A stretch of 64,000 nt of DNA from Enchytraeus crypticus (GCA_905160935.1 CAJHZI010000414.1:929001-993000), one strand, 5' to 3'; counted from the stretch's first letter, positions 23,382 through 36,791 are shown. Translations and numbers: made by a program. The notes: generated from the sequence alone by a model not told the origin.

Positions 23382-24194
23382 GTATATTAAATTTGTATAT
23401 CAATGTAGTAATATGTCATAAATCAGAAATTAATATCATAATATTAAATATAATATCAAATAATATCAAATATATCGTACGTATAACAAATACCTAAATA
23501 CTATAAAGCTACTGAATAATACCATATGCCTGAGCAACAGGCACGTATTCGTCAGGATTTTAATGCTGCTCTTTTTTCATTCATTCTTTGATAAAACAAG
23601 GGTTCAAATATTATATTATCCAGTAAATGATTTTACGATTGGAAAGATGAAATGCGCCTACTGGACTTTCATTAAACTTTACACTTGTTTTCTTGGCCTC
23701 TTTTATTATGTCAGCTAAAGAAAGGGTCAAATGTCTAAGTCAGTGAATTTCCCGCCAGGAAGCTTTATTTCCCCGCAGATATTGCCTCTTTCAGCAAAAT
23801 CCGATACAAATTAACTGAAGAAATAACTCGATGTTTGTTACCTATAACACGTCGTCACTTTTATTTTAGGATGAAAATACTAAGCAAAACTAAGCAAAAT
23901 ATGAGGAAAAGAGTGAAAATTGATATTCTATTTTAAGGAACTCAGTATCTTTTAAAACAAATTAAATATATTTCTCACTTCAATTAAAGCTTCAATACTT
24001 TTCCATCCCCAGTAATTTAAAAACGGTTTTGCGTGTTGCAGTTCTTTAAAAATAATTATTTTCGTTTAGTTTAACTCAGACTTTGCATAAAATACTGAAT
24101 TCGATCTATAAATATAACGTTAATTTAGTCTGTAAGCAAATAGAAAATAAAACATTTGATGATATTTTTAAAATAGAAACTAATACAACTAATA
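23381..24194. other. Unannotated AT-rich DNA
   Basis: Nothing recognised. A short AATATCAAATAATATCAAATAT repeat-like start, then unique sequence. Confidence 0.3.
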
Positions 24195-24320
24195 TTAATT
24201 TCAGTTTCCTCAGTCGAAAGCTATGTCAGTGACGGGCAAATCCAAGATTTGATTCCCGCACATACACATACTGCTCCTCGGTCGATTATCTTACCAACAT
24301 TGCCACTGGCTCCAGCCAGT
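24195..24320 (-). mobile_element. SINE-A copy
   Basis: Minus strand: GGAGCCAGTGGCAATGTTGG, CGACCGAGGAGCAGTATG, GGGAATCAAATCTTGG, CACTGACATAGC and a shortened 3' end. The B box is weakened to GGAATCAAATC. Confidence 0.75.
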
Positions 24321-24671
24321 AGCGATGCCATTAAGTTGCTTTAAGTTAAAATAATTTGTAGTTATGTTGTTTTAGGTCAAAATAATTACTGTAAACCTAC
24401 TAACATCAACAAATCCAATCATATAGGGATATATGGAATTTATTATTTACCTCGTTACTCAGTAAATTATTACAAACCTAAATCGTTTAAATTGGACTGT
24501 AGCATAGAAAAACTAGTATAACTAGTTAACTTCTATTACTTTGTATCGTTACAGCGTTACCTTTTTCAAATCTACACATAATATTATACATACTGTTTAT
24601 GCTGGAGTTGGATTCAAACAATTGTGTGATTTCATAATTTCCTCTCATATGCCAATTACATAAAAAGTAAT

Positions 24672-24850
24672 GAAAACATTACAATGAAATGATGAACTAT
24701 GTTGCTATCTACCACTTTTAATACCACATGCTTACACCGTTAGGCAATTTAGTCCATTTTCATGAGACTTCAATTCACTTCAGGATCTGTAATTTAAAAC
24801 TTCATGACGTTACCTGACTCCTCTAACCACTACGTCATTGAGCCACTCAA
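24672..24850 (-). mobile_element. SINE-B copy with internal deletion
   Basis: Minus strand: TGAGTGGCTCAATGACGTAG, TGGTTAGAGGAGTCAGGTAA, CGTCATGAAGTTTTAAATT, CTGAAGTGAATTGAAGTC, then a jump across the B-box and AAAATCTC region to GGACTAAATTGCCTAACGG. The deletion removes about 70 bp. Confidence 0.75.
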
Positions 24851-25554
24851 TACATATTAAAAGACCGAAATACAAAATATTACTGAGTGACTACTGTCTC
24901 ACTCACTAACTATCAGTAAATGACATCATCAGAAGAACAATTAATTTATCACATAATTTTGAAAATTTAATGAAAAAAATTATCTGCAGAAAATATAAGT
25001 GACCTTTCTAATTAAGAAAGTAAACATCATATTTTTGATAATTATACTAAAAATTGTGCAGTTATTTTACGTTTAGAGAATCTCAAAATTCCTGAATCGC
25101 ACGGAAAACTTACATCATAATAGTTCGTATAGACTAATTCGAAATAAATGTGTTCCCATTTTAATTCAGCGCACAGCTGATATTATTTTCATCGAATAAT
25201 TCAATTAAAATGTACGAACTTTTTACGATTTTAAATCAGAATTAAATTTAATGCCTCCGGTGAAATAGTATCGAAATAAACTACCACGCTACTCTCGTAT
25301 TTCAGTACGTGAAAATTTTATTAGGCCTACTCCTGCAAGTTTAATTATTGGACAGTCAGACTTAACACTTATTTGAAAATGTAATTACAGAATAATTTAA
25401 ACCAATGTTATTTAGAAATAAAATTATATTTCTGGTATTTGTTTCGAGCTGAGAATTAATATTCGAATTTTTAACTGAAAGCATTGAGCCTAAAGCAGAG
25501 TTTTATTGAATTTTAAAGTGTTAACTTTTAAATATAATTTACCGCTTTTTGTTT

Positions 25555-28500
25555 ATTTTATTTTATTGATTTAATCATTTCACACAATATAGTTAGGAAA
25601 GTTTCACAAAATACAGCAACTCACATGAAATGAAAAGGACACAAAGGTCCGAAGACTCTGACATGGGCCCTAATATGGGAATAAAATGCTAAAAGATTTA
25701 ACGATAAAAGATATCACTGCAATACTATAGCAGTTACAACATTACAATGGTCACATTATTTATTGTAAAATACATGTATACACTAAGCTATGAAAATCAA
25801 ATATTTATTAAAATCAAGTTTATCTAAATTGCGCTTAAATGACATAATGCTATTAGCTGGGACCACAGAGTCTGGCAGTGAATTCCAGGGTTCACAGACT
25901 CTATTGGAAAAATAGTATTTACGAGTATTGACTCTGGATTGGTCCGTATACAACTTCAGTGAATGTCTACGCTATTGCCTACTAGACAGTAGCAATCCAT
26001 AGTCTTCTAGTTTATCTCCAATGAGCCCATTTAAAATTTTAAAACAAAATACCAAGTCAAAATGTAAACGTCTACGTTCAAGTGTTCTTATATTCAAAAA
26101 TGTTAACCTGTCTTTATGAGGCATGTGTTTTAGCTGTGGAATTCGCCTAGTGAAATCACGTTACACCGATTCAATTTTTAAAATATCACCTACCAGATGC
26201 GGTGATGAGGTAGGAGAACAATAATCTAGAATAGGCAGAATATAAGATTTATATGCAGTAACAGTCTGGTATCACGAGTTTTGAAGACTCGAAATAAAAA
26301 TGAAATACGCTGTTTACCTAAAGACACTATTTTAGCTATATGTGCAGAAAAATTAAGTTTAGAATCAACTACAATACCTAAATCCCGCAACTGATCAACA
26401 GAGTTGATTTCAATATTTTCTACTTTATTAAGTATATCCAAATTTGAAACGTCTTTATTAGTGATATTCATCGTACAGCATTTTTTTTATTGATATTCTT
26501 AATTGCCAATTCTTTGCCCAAATTGACAGTTGGTCTAAGCTCTTTTGAAAACTTTCTAAATCTGCATTATATTTAATTAGAGTATAAATTTACATCGTCT
26601 GCAAAGTATTTTGTTTTAACTGATTCGGGAAAGAGATAAGCCAGGTCGTTATATATACTACGAAAAGGATAGGTCCTAGAACACTACCCTGTGGGACTCC
26701 GCTAGCAATATTTATGTTATCAGATCATGTATGACAAATTTTGACTTGTTGGGACCGGTTTTCCAAGTATGATGTTATCCAGCAGTGATCCACTAATGCC
26801 CATCAAGGAGAGCTTATAAATTAATTTTGGATGGCACACAGAATCAAATGCTTTAGCAAAATCAATATATGCTACTCTGGTATGATGGCCATCCTTCAGA
26901 CAAAGCGTCCAATGATTTAAGGATTGCATTAGATTCGTACATGTGGAATGCTTAGCCATAAAGTCATGTTGAGCATTTGTTATCATGTTATTTTCACTAA
27001 AAATTTTGTCAGATCCAAATTTGATAACACTCTCAAAAATTTTGCAGATCACACAAGTTAATGATATTGGTCTGTAATTTTCTACTAAACAAGATTTACC
27101 GCCTTTAAATACCGGGGTGACATAAGCATGTTTCCACATGCTTGGGATTTTTCTGCTAGCAAATATACATTTAAAAAGCTTGCATAGTGGATTTGCTAAG
27201 CGTGGAGCCAATTTCTTAAAGAAAATAGAAGGTATACCATCAGGCCCTGAAGCAAAGGAATTTTAAAGTTTTTTCAAGATTCTAAATACTCTATTATTTG
27301 TAAAAATTAATTCCGTCAATTTGTATGTATTTTGTCAAGCAGCCGAATCTAATAATGGTTAAGAATCTAATAATACCATTATCCGAGATGTGCGCACTTG
27401 CAAAATAATTATTTATGAAGTTTGCCTTATCACGCTTATCAAAAATGTAATTCCCGGTAGAATTAATTAATGGCGTAATGCCAGACTTGCAGCTAAGTTA
27501 AGAGTTAATATATCTATAAAATCGTCCCATATCATTAGTAGAAAGTATTTTTGCCTCCACATCTGCTTCATGTAAATATAGATAGTTTTTACATTTAATA
27601 GCCGCCTTCCTGTATGCAATTTTACTGTTTAGGTTTTTTGAACATCTTTGTTTGCGCCATATACTTGCTTTACGTGATAACATTTTTCTAATCTGTTTAG
27701 GATAGTTCTTTCTTCTTTTATTGCGTGGCTTTTTTGTTTTTACTATTTCCGGCACGAAGTTATCTATTGCATATTTTAGCAAGAATAGAAACAGCAAGTA
27801 ATTTCTTCAATAGATGAATCACACTTGAAACAGAATGACCAATCAAAGGAGATAAAAAAAATCCCTCATAGCTAACCAATCAGCTCTGGACCAGTTATAG
27901 CTCTTGTTAACTGATTGCAAGTTGCAATTATTCCAAGGTACAAAATCATTAATAAAATCTACATCATCATACTCATCATTTACAAGAAAATTTACAATAA
28001 AATACATAGATTCATGATACTATTGCTAAAAGGTTCATTATAAAAACATTCGATATTAAAAGTGGATCATTACATAATAAAATATCCAGAATATTTTCAC
28101 CACGGGTAGGTTTATCAATAAACTGGACGAAACCCAGTCCATTTACAGTGTCATGGAAAAGATCTTGGATTCCATCTGAAGTACATAAATGATTAAACCA
28201 ATCAACATTTGGACAGTTCAAATCACCTACTATAGGTAATGTCCTATTATCAATGCAACAGATCTTAATCAAACCACAAATTTGTTTCATTATTTCTAAC
28301 GATCGATCAGGCGGCCTATACAGGACCAAACAGCGCAAATTAGGTTTTTCAATAAAATCAAAGCATACATATTCAATAAGCGGAAATTCCCAGAGAAAAA
28401 TATATTATTGGTATAAATTCTATTACGAATAAGAACTAATACACCACCTCCAGAATTATTTTCTCGATCGCATCTATAAGCTGTATACAAGCCAATCGGA

Positions 28501-29530
28501 TCAATCATTGCATCAGTTACAGACTTATTCAACCAAGATTCTGATACGCAAATAATATGTGGAGCATTATCACTATAAATAAGATAATGAAGATCAGCTA
28601 ATTTGGTTTTAAGGCTGCGTGCATTGAAATACTTAAATGATAAAAGTTTGCTAAGATTTTGATCCAGAATAGGATCTAACTGTTCATTTCTTGAGGCAGG
28701 AGGACAATTCAGTCATCGTCTAACAGGCAGCTGATTGTCAGTAGCATTCAAGTCAATAACAATTGGTGTTAGCATTGTATTAAACGCTGTCGCATTAACA
28801 TTTAGATTGCTCATAGAGGGCACTACTGTGGTAGCATTTGCAGCATTCGGATAATTGATAAGTCCTGTATTTGGATTGCAGGTACGGGCAGGATCAACTG
28901 GAGTGCTATCTGCCACCCTTGTACTATCATTAACTGTATTTGAAGCAACATTGACTTCCCTCGAACTGTTGACAAAAGTAACGGATGACGCCCTAGTTCC
29001 TGCGTTTCCGGAATATCCTTGAGTTAGTGGCATATTTTCCGATTGTAGAGCGTGTCCAGCCGTCAACCTCTGTCGTCTGGTTTGTCTCCTTTCAAACGCT
29101 AACTTAGCCTCTTCTTTCGTGAGATCGCGATTAATGTAAAGATTTCTTGATATGTAGGGGTCAGTTGATGATCGTAGGTTTTTGGCGTAATAGACAATAT
29201 CAAGCGCGGATGCCTCAGTGTTAAGCCTTACCAATAACTTTCGGGGACCTGCGACACTAGATTTGCCGAGACGCCGAGTACCCTCCCGGATCACCAATGG
29301 TTTAATACCCAGCTCCATTTCACACAGATTACTAAATGTATCGACATCATCACCTCCTTCTACTTCTTTCAGACCAGTGACTATGACGTTCCTTTGCCTC
29401 TGATTAACCTCCTTGACAGATTTATGTACTAGTTTTACAACGCTTGCATAACTGAGATTGGATGAATTCACGCTGTTTGTACTAAATATAATATTGCGCG
29501 AATTAATAATGATCACTTTACATTATACCC
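25555..29530 (-). mobile_element. CR1/Jockey-type LINE, nearly full length, ORF2 broken
   Basis: Read on the minus strand: ORF1 at 28713-29516, then ORF2 remnants. An endonuclease segment (28012-28338) has GDLNCPNVDW and the downstream FIDKPTRGENILD motif. The reverse transcriptase (26570-27211) has YRPISLT, AYIDFAKAFDSV, SGVPQGSVLGPILF and KYFADDV (about 26600). A C-terminal region down to about 25860 has the DYCSP.SSPH and LERRRLHFDL signatures of this superfamily. Stops and frame changes occur at several points, so ORF2 is dead. The 3' end near 25555 runs into short AAAATAAA-like sequence. The superfamily is clear; the exact clade is not. Confidence 0.88.
28713..29516 (-). CDS. LINE ORF1 protein, RRM-like nucleic-acid binding
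   Basis: An open frame of 267 codons just upstream of the ORF2 remnants of the same element. The central part has RNVIVTGLKE, then CEMELGIKP, TRRLGK, PRKLLVRL and DLTKEEAKLAFERRQTRRQR. This is the usual pattern of ORF1 proteins of CR1/L2-type elements, with an RRM-like fold and a basic end that bind the element RNA. The last 100 residues are Asn/Thr/Val-rich and low in complexity. The visible frame starts close to the element's 5' edge, so the true N-terminus, possibly with a coiled coil, may be missing. It is still open although ORF2 is ruined. Confidence 0.75.
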   Translation of the reverse strand: MIIINSRNIIFSTNSVNSSNLSYASVVKLVHKSVKEVNQRQRNVIVTGLKEVEGGDDVDTFSNLCEMELGIKPLVIREGTRRLGKSSVAGPRKLLVRLNTEASALDIVYYAKNLRSSTDPYISRNLYINRDLTKEEAKLAFERRQTRRQRLTAGHALQSENMPLTQGYSGNAGTRASSVTFVNSSREVNVASNTVNDSTRVADSTPVDPARTCNPNTGLINYPNAANATTVVPSMSNLNVNATAFNTMLTPIVIDLNATDNQLPVRR

Positions 29531-30212
29531 GTTGATAGAAATAAAATATGAAACGTAATTTTGACTTAGGATAAAGGATGAAAACCAGTGTCTTCCTAAT
29601 CAATAAAAAAAAAAAAAAAAATCTCTATTCTAATGCTAACATTGCTTATGCTAATCATGAAAATACTACGAGAAATATAGTAAATTTTGCAGAAATTCTA
29701 TATGCTAGCAATCATTAATAAAATTGACGAAAGCTATATAGTTCTAGACAGTCATATATAGCATGACATATGACACTCCTAAAAGTTTTATATGCAGAAA
29801 TATTTGCATAATCTGAAACCTACGATTCATATGCGGATTTTTTTGCACGATATAAAACTTAAATAATATTCATAATTATGCAGATGTATTTGCATGCTTT
29901 TGGAAGTCTAAATAAGATACAGTGGTTACTGATGTGTTTGATAAGAATGAAGACTATATGCTTTTTCAAATTTAAGCCTAATCTAGCTTATTACCTGGAA
30001 AAATATGACATCTGTAGTAGCTTCCTTTGCGTTCCTCAGTCCATAAAATTATAGATATTAGTGATAAATATCATTTCTGTTGTAACTTTATTCTCGTTTC
30101 TTGTCAGCTTTACATGTAGGCCTGGTTATGAACTATTAATAGACGCTAAATTAGCCCTACGTGTTTAACTTTGAGCTCTGTGTGTGTTTTAGTTGCCCAA
30201 CTATGGTAATAA
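29531..30212. other. Unannotated AT-rich DNA
   Basis: An A17 run at about 29606-29622, just beyond the LINE 5' edge, and otherwise unique sequence. Confidence 0.3.
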
Positions 30213-30678
<466 letters not shown>

Positions 30679-31391
30679 GATCATAATTAAAATAATCTCG
30701 ATCATAATCTAATTAAGATTATGATCTCGTTAATAAGATTCATTCTTTGCAATACCTTAATTCTTAAGCAAAGCAAACAATTGCTGCTTATTACTGGATA
30801 CTTTGCTCTTGTAAGACGTCAAACTCTAGATCAAAATGTAATAGTAATGTCTAATTTACTCTAGTGTAGAATATAATAAATAAAGGTTTAATGTCTGTTT
30901 CCTCATCCAGGGATGATGACAGGGACTTCCCCAACAGCACAATCACTACAGATCAATTCATCCAGACCAATCTGCGAAAGAAATGTGCTGAGGAGAAGTA
31001 AGGTCTTAAACGAAAGCCAGTCCGGTGATCAAAAAATGGTCAAGGTAGAAATATGAGATAAAAACGACAAAAACAACGTTAGTATGTCATTTAGTCAGTA
31101 GTGAGGTTTAAAGAGAAATTTGGTGAATAACAACGTTAAAAGTTTCCTATCGTCTTGTAGGCTTTACAAATAGAAATATTGACTAAAAGTTCTCTTAGTG
31201 CAACTCGTAATCTTAAGCGTATGCTCTAATTTTTATGTTCCATTCACCAGATGTCAACAATGAAGCATTCAAATATTATTATCCTAAATAAATCGGCTCG
31301 TAGCCTATGAAATGAACATATTTTTTGCTGGGTATTTCGAAATTTTGTATAGAGAAAATTCGATAAAGCTAAATTTATCTCCACTCTCCAT

Positions 31392-31530
31392 ATGAGCTGG
31401 AGACAGTGGCGATGTCGGTAAGATATTCTACCGCGTATCTGTATGTGCGGGGTTCAATCCTGTGCTCGCCCGTCACTGACATCGCTTTCGAATGAGGAAA
31501 CTGACGTTAACATTAGCTTTTAGTTTTTTT
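31392..31530 (+). mobile_element. SINE-A copy
   Basis: GGAGACAGTGGCGATGTCGG, TACCGCGTATCTGTATGTG, GGGGTTCAATCCTGTGCTCG, CACTGACATCGC and GAGGAAACTGACGTTAACAT. A complete copy. Confidence 0.82.
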
Positions 31531-31934
31531 TACAAGTGTGCTATCGCATAGATTATGTTCTTTCAGAAATGGTCTGACGTTAAGTGGCCTAACTATTAGC
31601 AGCCGGTGGCCTCTTAGCAAGCCTGTTAGCAACTCAAAAGCTAGCTGAACTAAAATAAACAATAAATAAATATATGTAAAATAATATATTCAATAAGCAA
31701 TAAAAGTAGTTAAGAATAATTTTGCAAATTCGATGAAGAGTGCAAAGATTCTCGTAAAGTAAACGGACCCAACCGATGAATATAGACTAACCGTAAACTT
31801 GCAGTCAGTAGGATAGTAGGACACAAGAAATAAGGAAGACACCGGAAACCTTTCTCAAACGTCACAGTGTGTAAAATCTGGAGGATCCTTGTTTATACAA
31901 AGATAGCCCTTCTGATGGAGTCGCTTGGAGTTCT

Positions 31935-32430
31935 CTGATCGATGGAGTATTCTGATCCATTGAGTACTCTGATCCATGGAGTACTCTGATCCATTGAGTA
32001 CTCTGATCCATTGAGTACTCTGATCCATGGAGTACTCTGATCCATTGAGTACTCTGATTCATGGAGTACTCTGATCTATGGAGTACTCTGTTCCATGGAG
32101 TACTCTGATCCATGGTGTACTCTGATCAATTGAGTACTCTGATCCATGGAGTACTCTGATCCATGGTGTACTCTGATCCATTGAGTACTCTGATCCATGC
32201 AGTACTCTGATCCATGCAGTACTCTGATCCATGCAGTACTCTAATCCATGCAGTACTCTGATCCATAGAGTTCTCTGATCCATAGAGTACTCTGATTCAT
32301 GCAGTACTCTGATCCATGGAGTTCTCTGATCCATGGAGTACTCTGATTCATGCAGTACTCTGATCCATGGAGTACTCTGATCCATGTAGTACTCTGATCC
32401 ATTGAGTACTCTGATCCATGGAGTACTATC
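31935..32430. repeat. 17-bp minisatellite GATCCATGGAGTACTCT
   Basis: About 29 units. Each contains the palindrome GAGTACTC, and most contain CCATGG or a variant (CCATTG, CCATGC). Since 17 is not a multiple of three, all three minus-strand frames read the same 17-residue periodic peptide (MDQSTPWIRVLHGSEYS), which argues against coding. Confidence 0.95.
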
Positions 32431-35339
32431 TTTCCGGTAACGAGCTGGAAGACTGAGAATGAGAATGTATGCCTTGTAATTGCCAAATTTTAGATGATTA
32501 TAGGAAGAGAAGGAAAATCTAGATACTATGGAGTGTACTGGTGGTATGATAAAGGACCTATTTTTTACTGCATTGTCGCCAATCTCATAAATCTACTCAA
32601 GCTGCATCAACAGCAGAAGCATATGATTTCGAAACCCTTGCGTTTTATTATTAGTTAGACCTATAGTAGTAACTTTCATAATATTTGTATTGATTGGTTT
32701 GAAAGAATTTCCATACAGTTAACGATCAGAACTGTAAAATTTCTAATGTACAAACTATAGATGTTTGTATTTAAGAAAAAGCATTAGAGAAGATCGACAT
32801 GAGTAATCTCAAAACTAACAATATTTACTGATTAAAGATAATAAGTATAAATTTTTACTCTGTATATGACATTTAAAACACATGCTTTCCGTAAACTCGA
32901 GAAGCCGATTTAATTATTTCATATGTTAAGAAATAAGAATGAGATAGGAGTTCAATGTGAAATAATGAGAGAAACAGAGGAAGTTATAATCTATCATTGG
33001 TACAAGGTAGTACTACTTCCTCTTCGTCATAAAACACTGAACAAGTCGTATTATTGTATTGTACAGCACGAACCGCAGTAGAGCAGATTGTATTGTATTA
33101 AGTTATTTTAACCACATCGGTATTTGTGTTATGACTGCAGACAACCTCAAATCTTTTTATCTACACTCATTGTTTGTCCTCATACTCTCTATCCAGTATA
33201 TCAGCTTTTACCTGCTAGTGCGGTCGATCAATACATAGCACGTAAACCACTTTAACGCCTCTACATTTATATTATCAAAGATTGAGTGATTGCAGTTCCA
33301 CTTAGAAATTAGAAATCCACATAGAAATTATATAAGTACAGTAGGTCTATATCAGTCAGATTGAACTTAAGCTGAATGGAGCAAATGAACATTGAACAAA
33401 TGCCGGAACTATAGCTAAGGTAATTAGTAAAAATGTTATTTTGTGTAGAATTATAAGACTCGAGAAAATATTACCTTTAGCTAAATTAGCTGTAGGCCCT
33501 ATAACTGCAATGATTAAGTTAAACTAAAATGTTTGCATTTACTGCAGGGTATAAAAATTAATCAATCAATCAATTAGTTAATCGGATATGTCTCGAACAT
33601 GTTGTATGTTATGTGGGGCGCGTAGATGTCTCGATCAATATATTATTTAGAAGTACACGATACAGCTTTTGCACAATTATTGACCTGGAACTAGACTTAC
33701 AGCTTTAGAAATACAATTGTAACAAGTAAGCAAAAACTTAAATTAACAACTTTCTTCGTGTCTTCTAAATACAAGGGGCACTCGTCCACCCCCCCCCCTC
33801 CCGGCTTGAGAAATGTGCGTGGATTAGACTGTTGAAACAAATTTGCCGACACGCGAGCCACCTCGAAGCACGGAATTAACGCTGGGACTAAGAGAGTTTA
33901 CTCTGATAAATGTTCTGAAATTGATAGCATTAATCGATTTAAAGAGAAATTCAATATCTCGTCACCATTGAATTGGAGATAAGGCTTGAATGGTTGTATT
34001 CTAAAAGGTAGAATCTTTGATTTCGCGTTACAGTGAGACGCTTCTATTACGGCACTTGAAAGCTTGTTACCTTGACAAATAACTTCAAATTGGCCACACA
34101 CAGGTCCTGCGTTAGTTCTCTAAACAAGTTTTATATTTTTCAAATATTCTAGCAGAGATATTACCCAAGGCAAAAATTCCTACACATCATGCAGATTAAT
34201 GATTAAGCATTATAGTGAAATGCTCTTTCATGATGATATATATCTTCTTTAATGTAACATGTTTAAACTGCTGGACAGTTTCTTCTGTTACTATTCGTGC
34301 AGGGTCGCAACTACAGGGGCACGAAATGAAATGGCTGCCATCCCAGCTGTCCCCAATCCAAAAAATTGTATTTCTTATCCACTAATGCCTTATCCATTAC
34401 CATTTTAACCTGCCACTCAATCAATTTAAGCTGCCACCTCAATGCCACTTCATGAAAAAAGCTACTATATACGCCACTGAGTCCACGCTAATCTTTAATT
34501 TTCTATTTCCCAGATTTATTTTTTGCTAAGTTCGACTGGTCCCTACGCTCATTAAGTCATCAATAGGCTTAACCTTTCAATTTATTCAAAAAATAATTAA
34601 ACATACTTCTTTTAGAATAAGCTCTGATATTAACAATGTCACAATATATTGCAAGCAGTAGTAAATTGTAAATTAGCACTAACAGAAAGCAGTATATGCC
34701 TAAGGTGCATTCTAATCTTGCAGGAACATCAAGCGATTATTGACTTCGTACAGTGGAAATATTGGGCAAATTTAGGCCGATTTGACTAAGTGCATAGTAA
34801 TAATATTTAAGCAATATTTCTATATTTTCAATGTTTATGCATCATTTTATTAATCAAACAATATGTCAATAAATCAACAAATCAAAAAAATTTCAACAAA
34901 CATTCAATCACTCAATCAACCAATCAAGCTATCAGTCAACCGATCAATCGATCAATGGAAGATTGTTTTTCCTGATGCGATAGTAACATAATGGTTTTTT
35001 AAACACTGAACAAATCTAGGCAGTTCCACACCAATAGAACCTATGCATTCATAAACCGAAGAGAAAGTAATATTGAAAAAAACTCAGCTACGTAAGTTAT
35101 TCGCAAACATGCCCGTTACTCGCTTTCCTGAGGCAAATAAATTCCACAATTCATTTGATTATTAATCATTGCACTTGTCATCAGTGTTAGCATAATTATA
35201 GAAATACCAGAGGATATTCTATTAACAGCTTTATGAACTTTATTGCTTGAAATATTGAGTTATGGACTAATCGATTACTTAATTTAGTTTATGTATATGC
35301 ACTGATTGACTGAGCGATGCCTCAAAAATTAATATTCTA
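32431..35339. other. Unannotated AT-rich DNA
   Basis: About 2.9 kb without a supported exon. Short items only: a C10 run at 33791-33800 in a locally GC-rich patch, and CAAT repeats near 34890-34955 (ATCAATCAACC-like). Confidence 0.4.
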
Positions 35340-35505
35340 GAGGAAGTGGACCCGCCTGATCTCTATTATTATTCGCATTGAGCAACAAGGTCTGGGCTAG
35401 ACTGTATGAGTAAGAGCAGCGTGAGGCGGGTCAGTGACTAACGACTGGCTGCGCTAGAGCGCGTGATGCGTGGTGTCACTCGTGTGCTCGCCGGGTGATT
35501 GTAGG
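35340..35505. promoter_or_regulatory. CpG-containing GC-rich patch, possible regulatory region
   Basis: The sequence around GTGAGGCGGGTCAGTGACTA, GGCTGCGCTAGAGCGCGTGA and GTGTGCTCGCCGGGTGATTG is clearly richer in GC and CpG than the surrounding DNA. It contains a GCGCTAGAGCGC near-palindrome. It lies 4 kb upstream of the candidate SPTLC2 start. No TATA box or ORF explains it. Confidence 0.25.
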
Positions 35506-35559
35506 TATTGCCTATAGTTCTGTATATTGGATTTAAGTTATACATGTAGGCCCTATAGC

Positions 35560-36125
35560 TGATTGTAGGTCTAACTGTCTATTAGATTTAAGTTTATACA
35601 TGTATAGCTGATTGTAGGTATTGGTCTAACTGTCTATTAGATTTAAGTTCTAGTTATCTATAGGTTCTAAGTTCTAGTTGTCCATTAGCTTTAAGTTTTA
35701 GTTGTCTATAAGCTTTAACTTCTAGTTGTCTATTACCTTTAAGTTATAGTTGTCATTAGCTTTAAGTTATAGTTATCTATAGATTTTAAGTTCTAGTTGT
35801 CTATAAGCTTTAAGTTCTAGTTGTCGTTAGCTTTAAGTTCCAGTTGTCTGTTAGCTCTAAAGTTTTGGTTGTGTAAGCGTCAAGTTCCAGTTATCTATAA
35901 GATTTAAGCTGTAGTTGTTTATAAGCATAAAATATTATAGTTGTCTGTTAGTTTTAAGTTTAGTTGTCTAAAAACGTTTAGTTCTAGTTGGTTTCTAAAC
36001 TGTAGCTTAAAGCTTTAAGCTTTAGGCAGTGGTTTAAAGCTTTAAACTGTAGGTTTTAAGTTATAGTTGTTTATAAACTAAGAGTTCTAGTTGTCAGTAA
36101 ATGTTGACGTCTGGTTGTCTATAAG
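35560..36125. repeat. Degenerate repeat TAGTTGTCTATAAGCTTTAAGTTC
   Basis: About 20 units of roughly 24 bp with many substitutions and small indels (GTCTATTAGC, GTCATTAGC, GTTTATAAGC). This is an old, decayed minisatellite, unlike the homogeneous arrays at 16 and 32 kb. Confidence 0.85.
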
Positions 36126-36608
36126 CATGCCCGCTTTAAACATACTGTACATAATGTGGGACATGCTATTTTATTTCGAGATGGCTTTCAGACGGATACA
36201 ATCAGTGAATATAATTAAATTGTGAAAATATAATTCATACTAATTTTATTTAGAGCTAATGTCATGCTGCAACTTGCAGGCATAGTTGTTGGAAAGTAGG
36301 ATTATGAAACTCTGCTGAGGGCTAAATATTCTGAATTTCATTACTACCAAAATCAGATGATTTCAGCATTAACATTTCAGAAATTCTAACTCCCATAACT
36401 GCATCTTCAATTGTTGAATATTGTGCTTTGTAAGACAGTAAAGCTTGAATTAATAATTTTATAGTTAATAGTTACGTAGGTTGTAACCACTTCCTCATTG
36501 CTGAATGCTATGTTAGGTTAACAAAATCAATAGCATTAGGTTAACAAAATCAGTACGACTGCATAGATTGAATTAATAGTTAATATTAACATAGGCTCTA
36601 GGTTATAC

Positions 36609-36791
36609 CAGTAGTTAAAGTGGGAGAACTCAGGGGAACTCCTCTCCCATATAGCTCTCATTTTTCTGAGGTGCTAATATGGGCCTCTGCTAAGGGCCCA
36701 TATTAGCTAATTGGAGACCTGCCAATACGTCACTGGGGGCCCGAAAAATGTTGATCGTTCCCCTAGCTCTGAATTTCCTCTTTAACCACTG
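36609..36791. mobile_element. hAT-like MITE, 183 bp
   Basis: Terminal inverted repeats CAGTAGTTAAAGTGGGAGAA on the left and CAGTGGTTAAAGAGGAAATT on the right (reverse complement); both continue to a shared GGGGAAC. The CAGTGGTTAAAG type is common in hAT elements. The flanking 8-mers GGTTATAC and GGCATAAC match at only 4 of 8, so a target-site duplication is weak. Inside is a 13-bp hairpin GCTAATATGGGCC ... GGCCCATATTAGC. Confidence 0.6.

Noticed and set aside
31935..32430. CRISPR-like array
   Set aside because: No spacers: the units are directly tandem with no unique sequence between them, and the genome is eukaryotic. The same holds for the other minisatellites.
31862..32486. MDQSTPWIRVLHGSEYS repeat protein
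   Set aside because: The 17-bp unit gives the same peptide in all three frames, which is expected from the period and not from selection.
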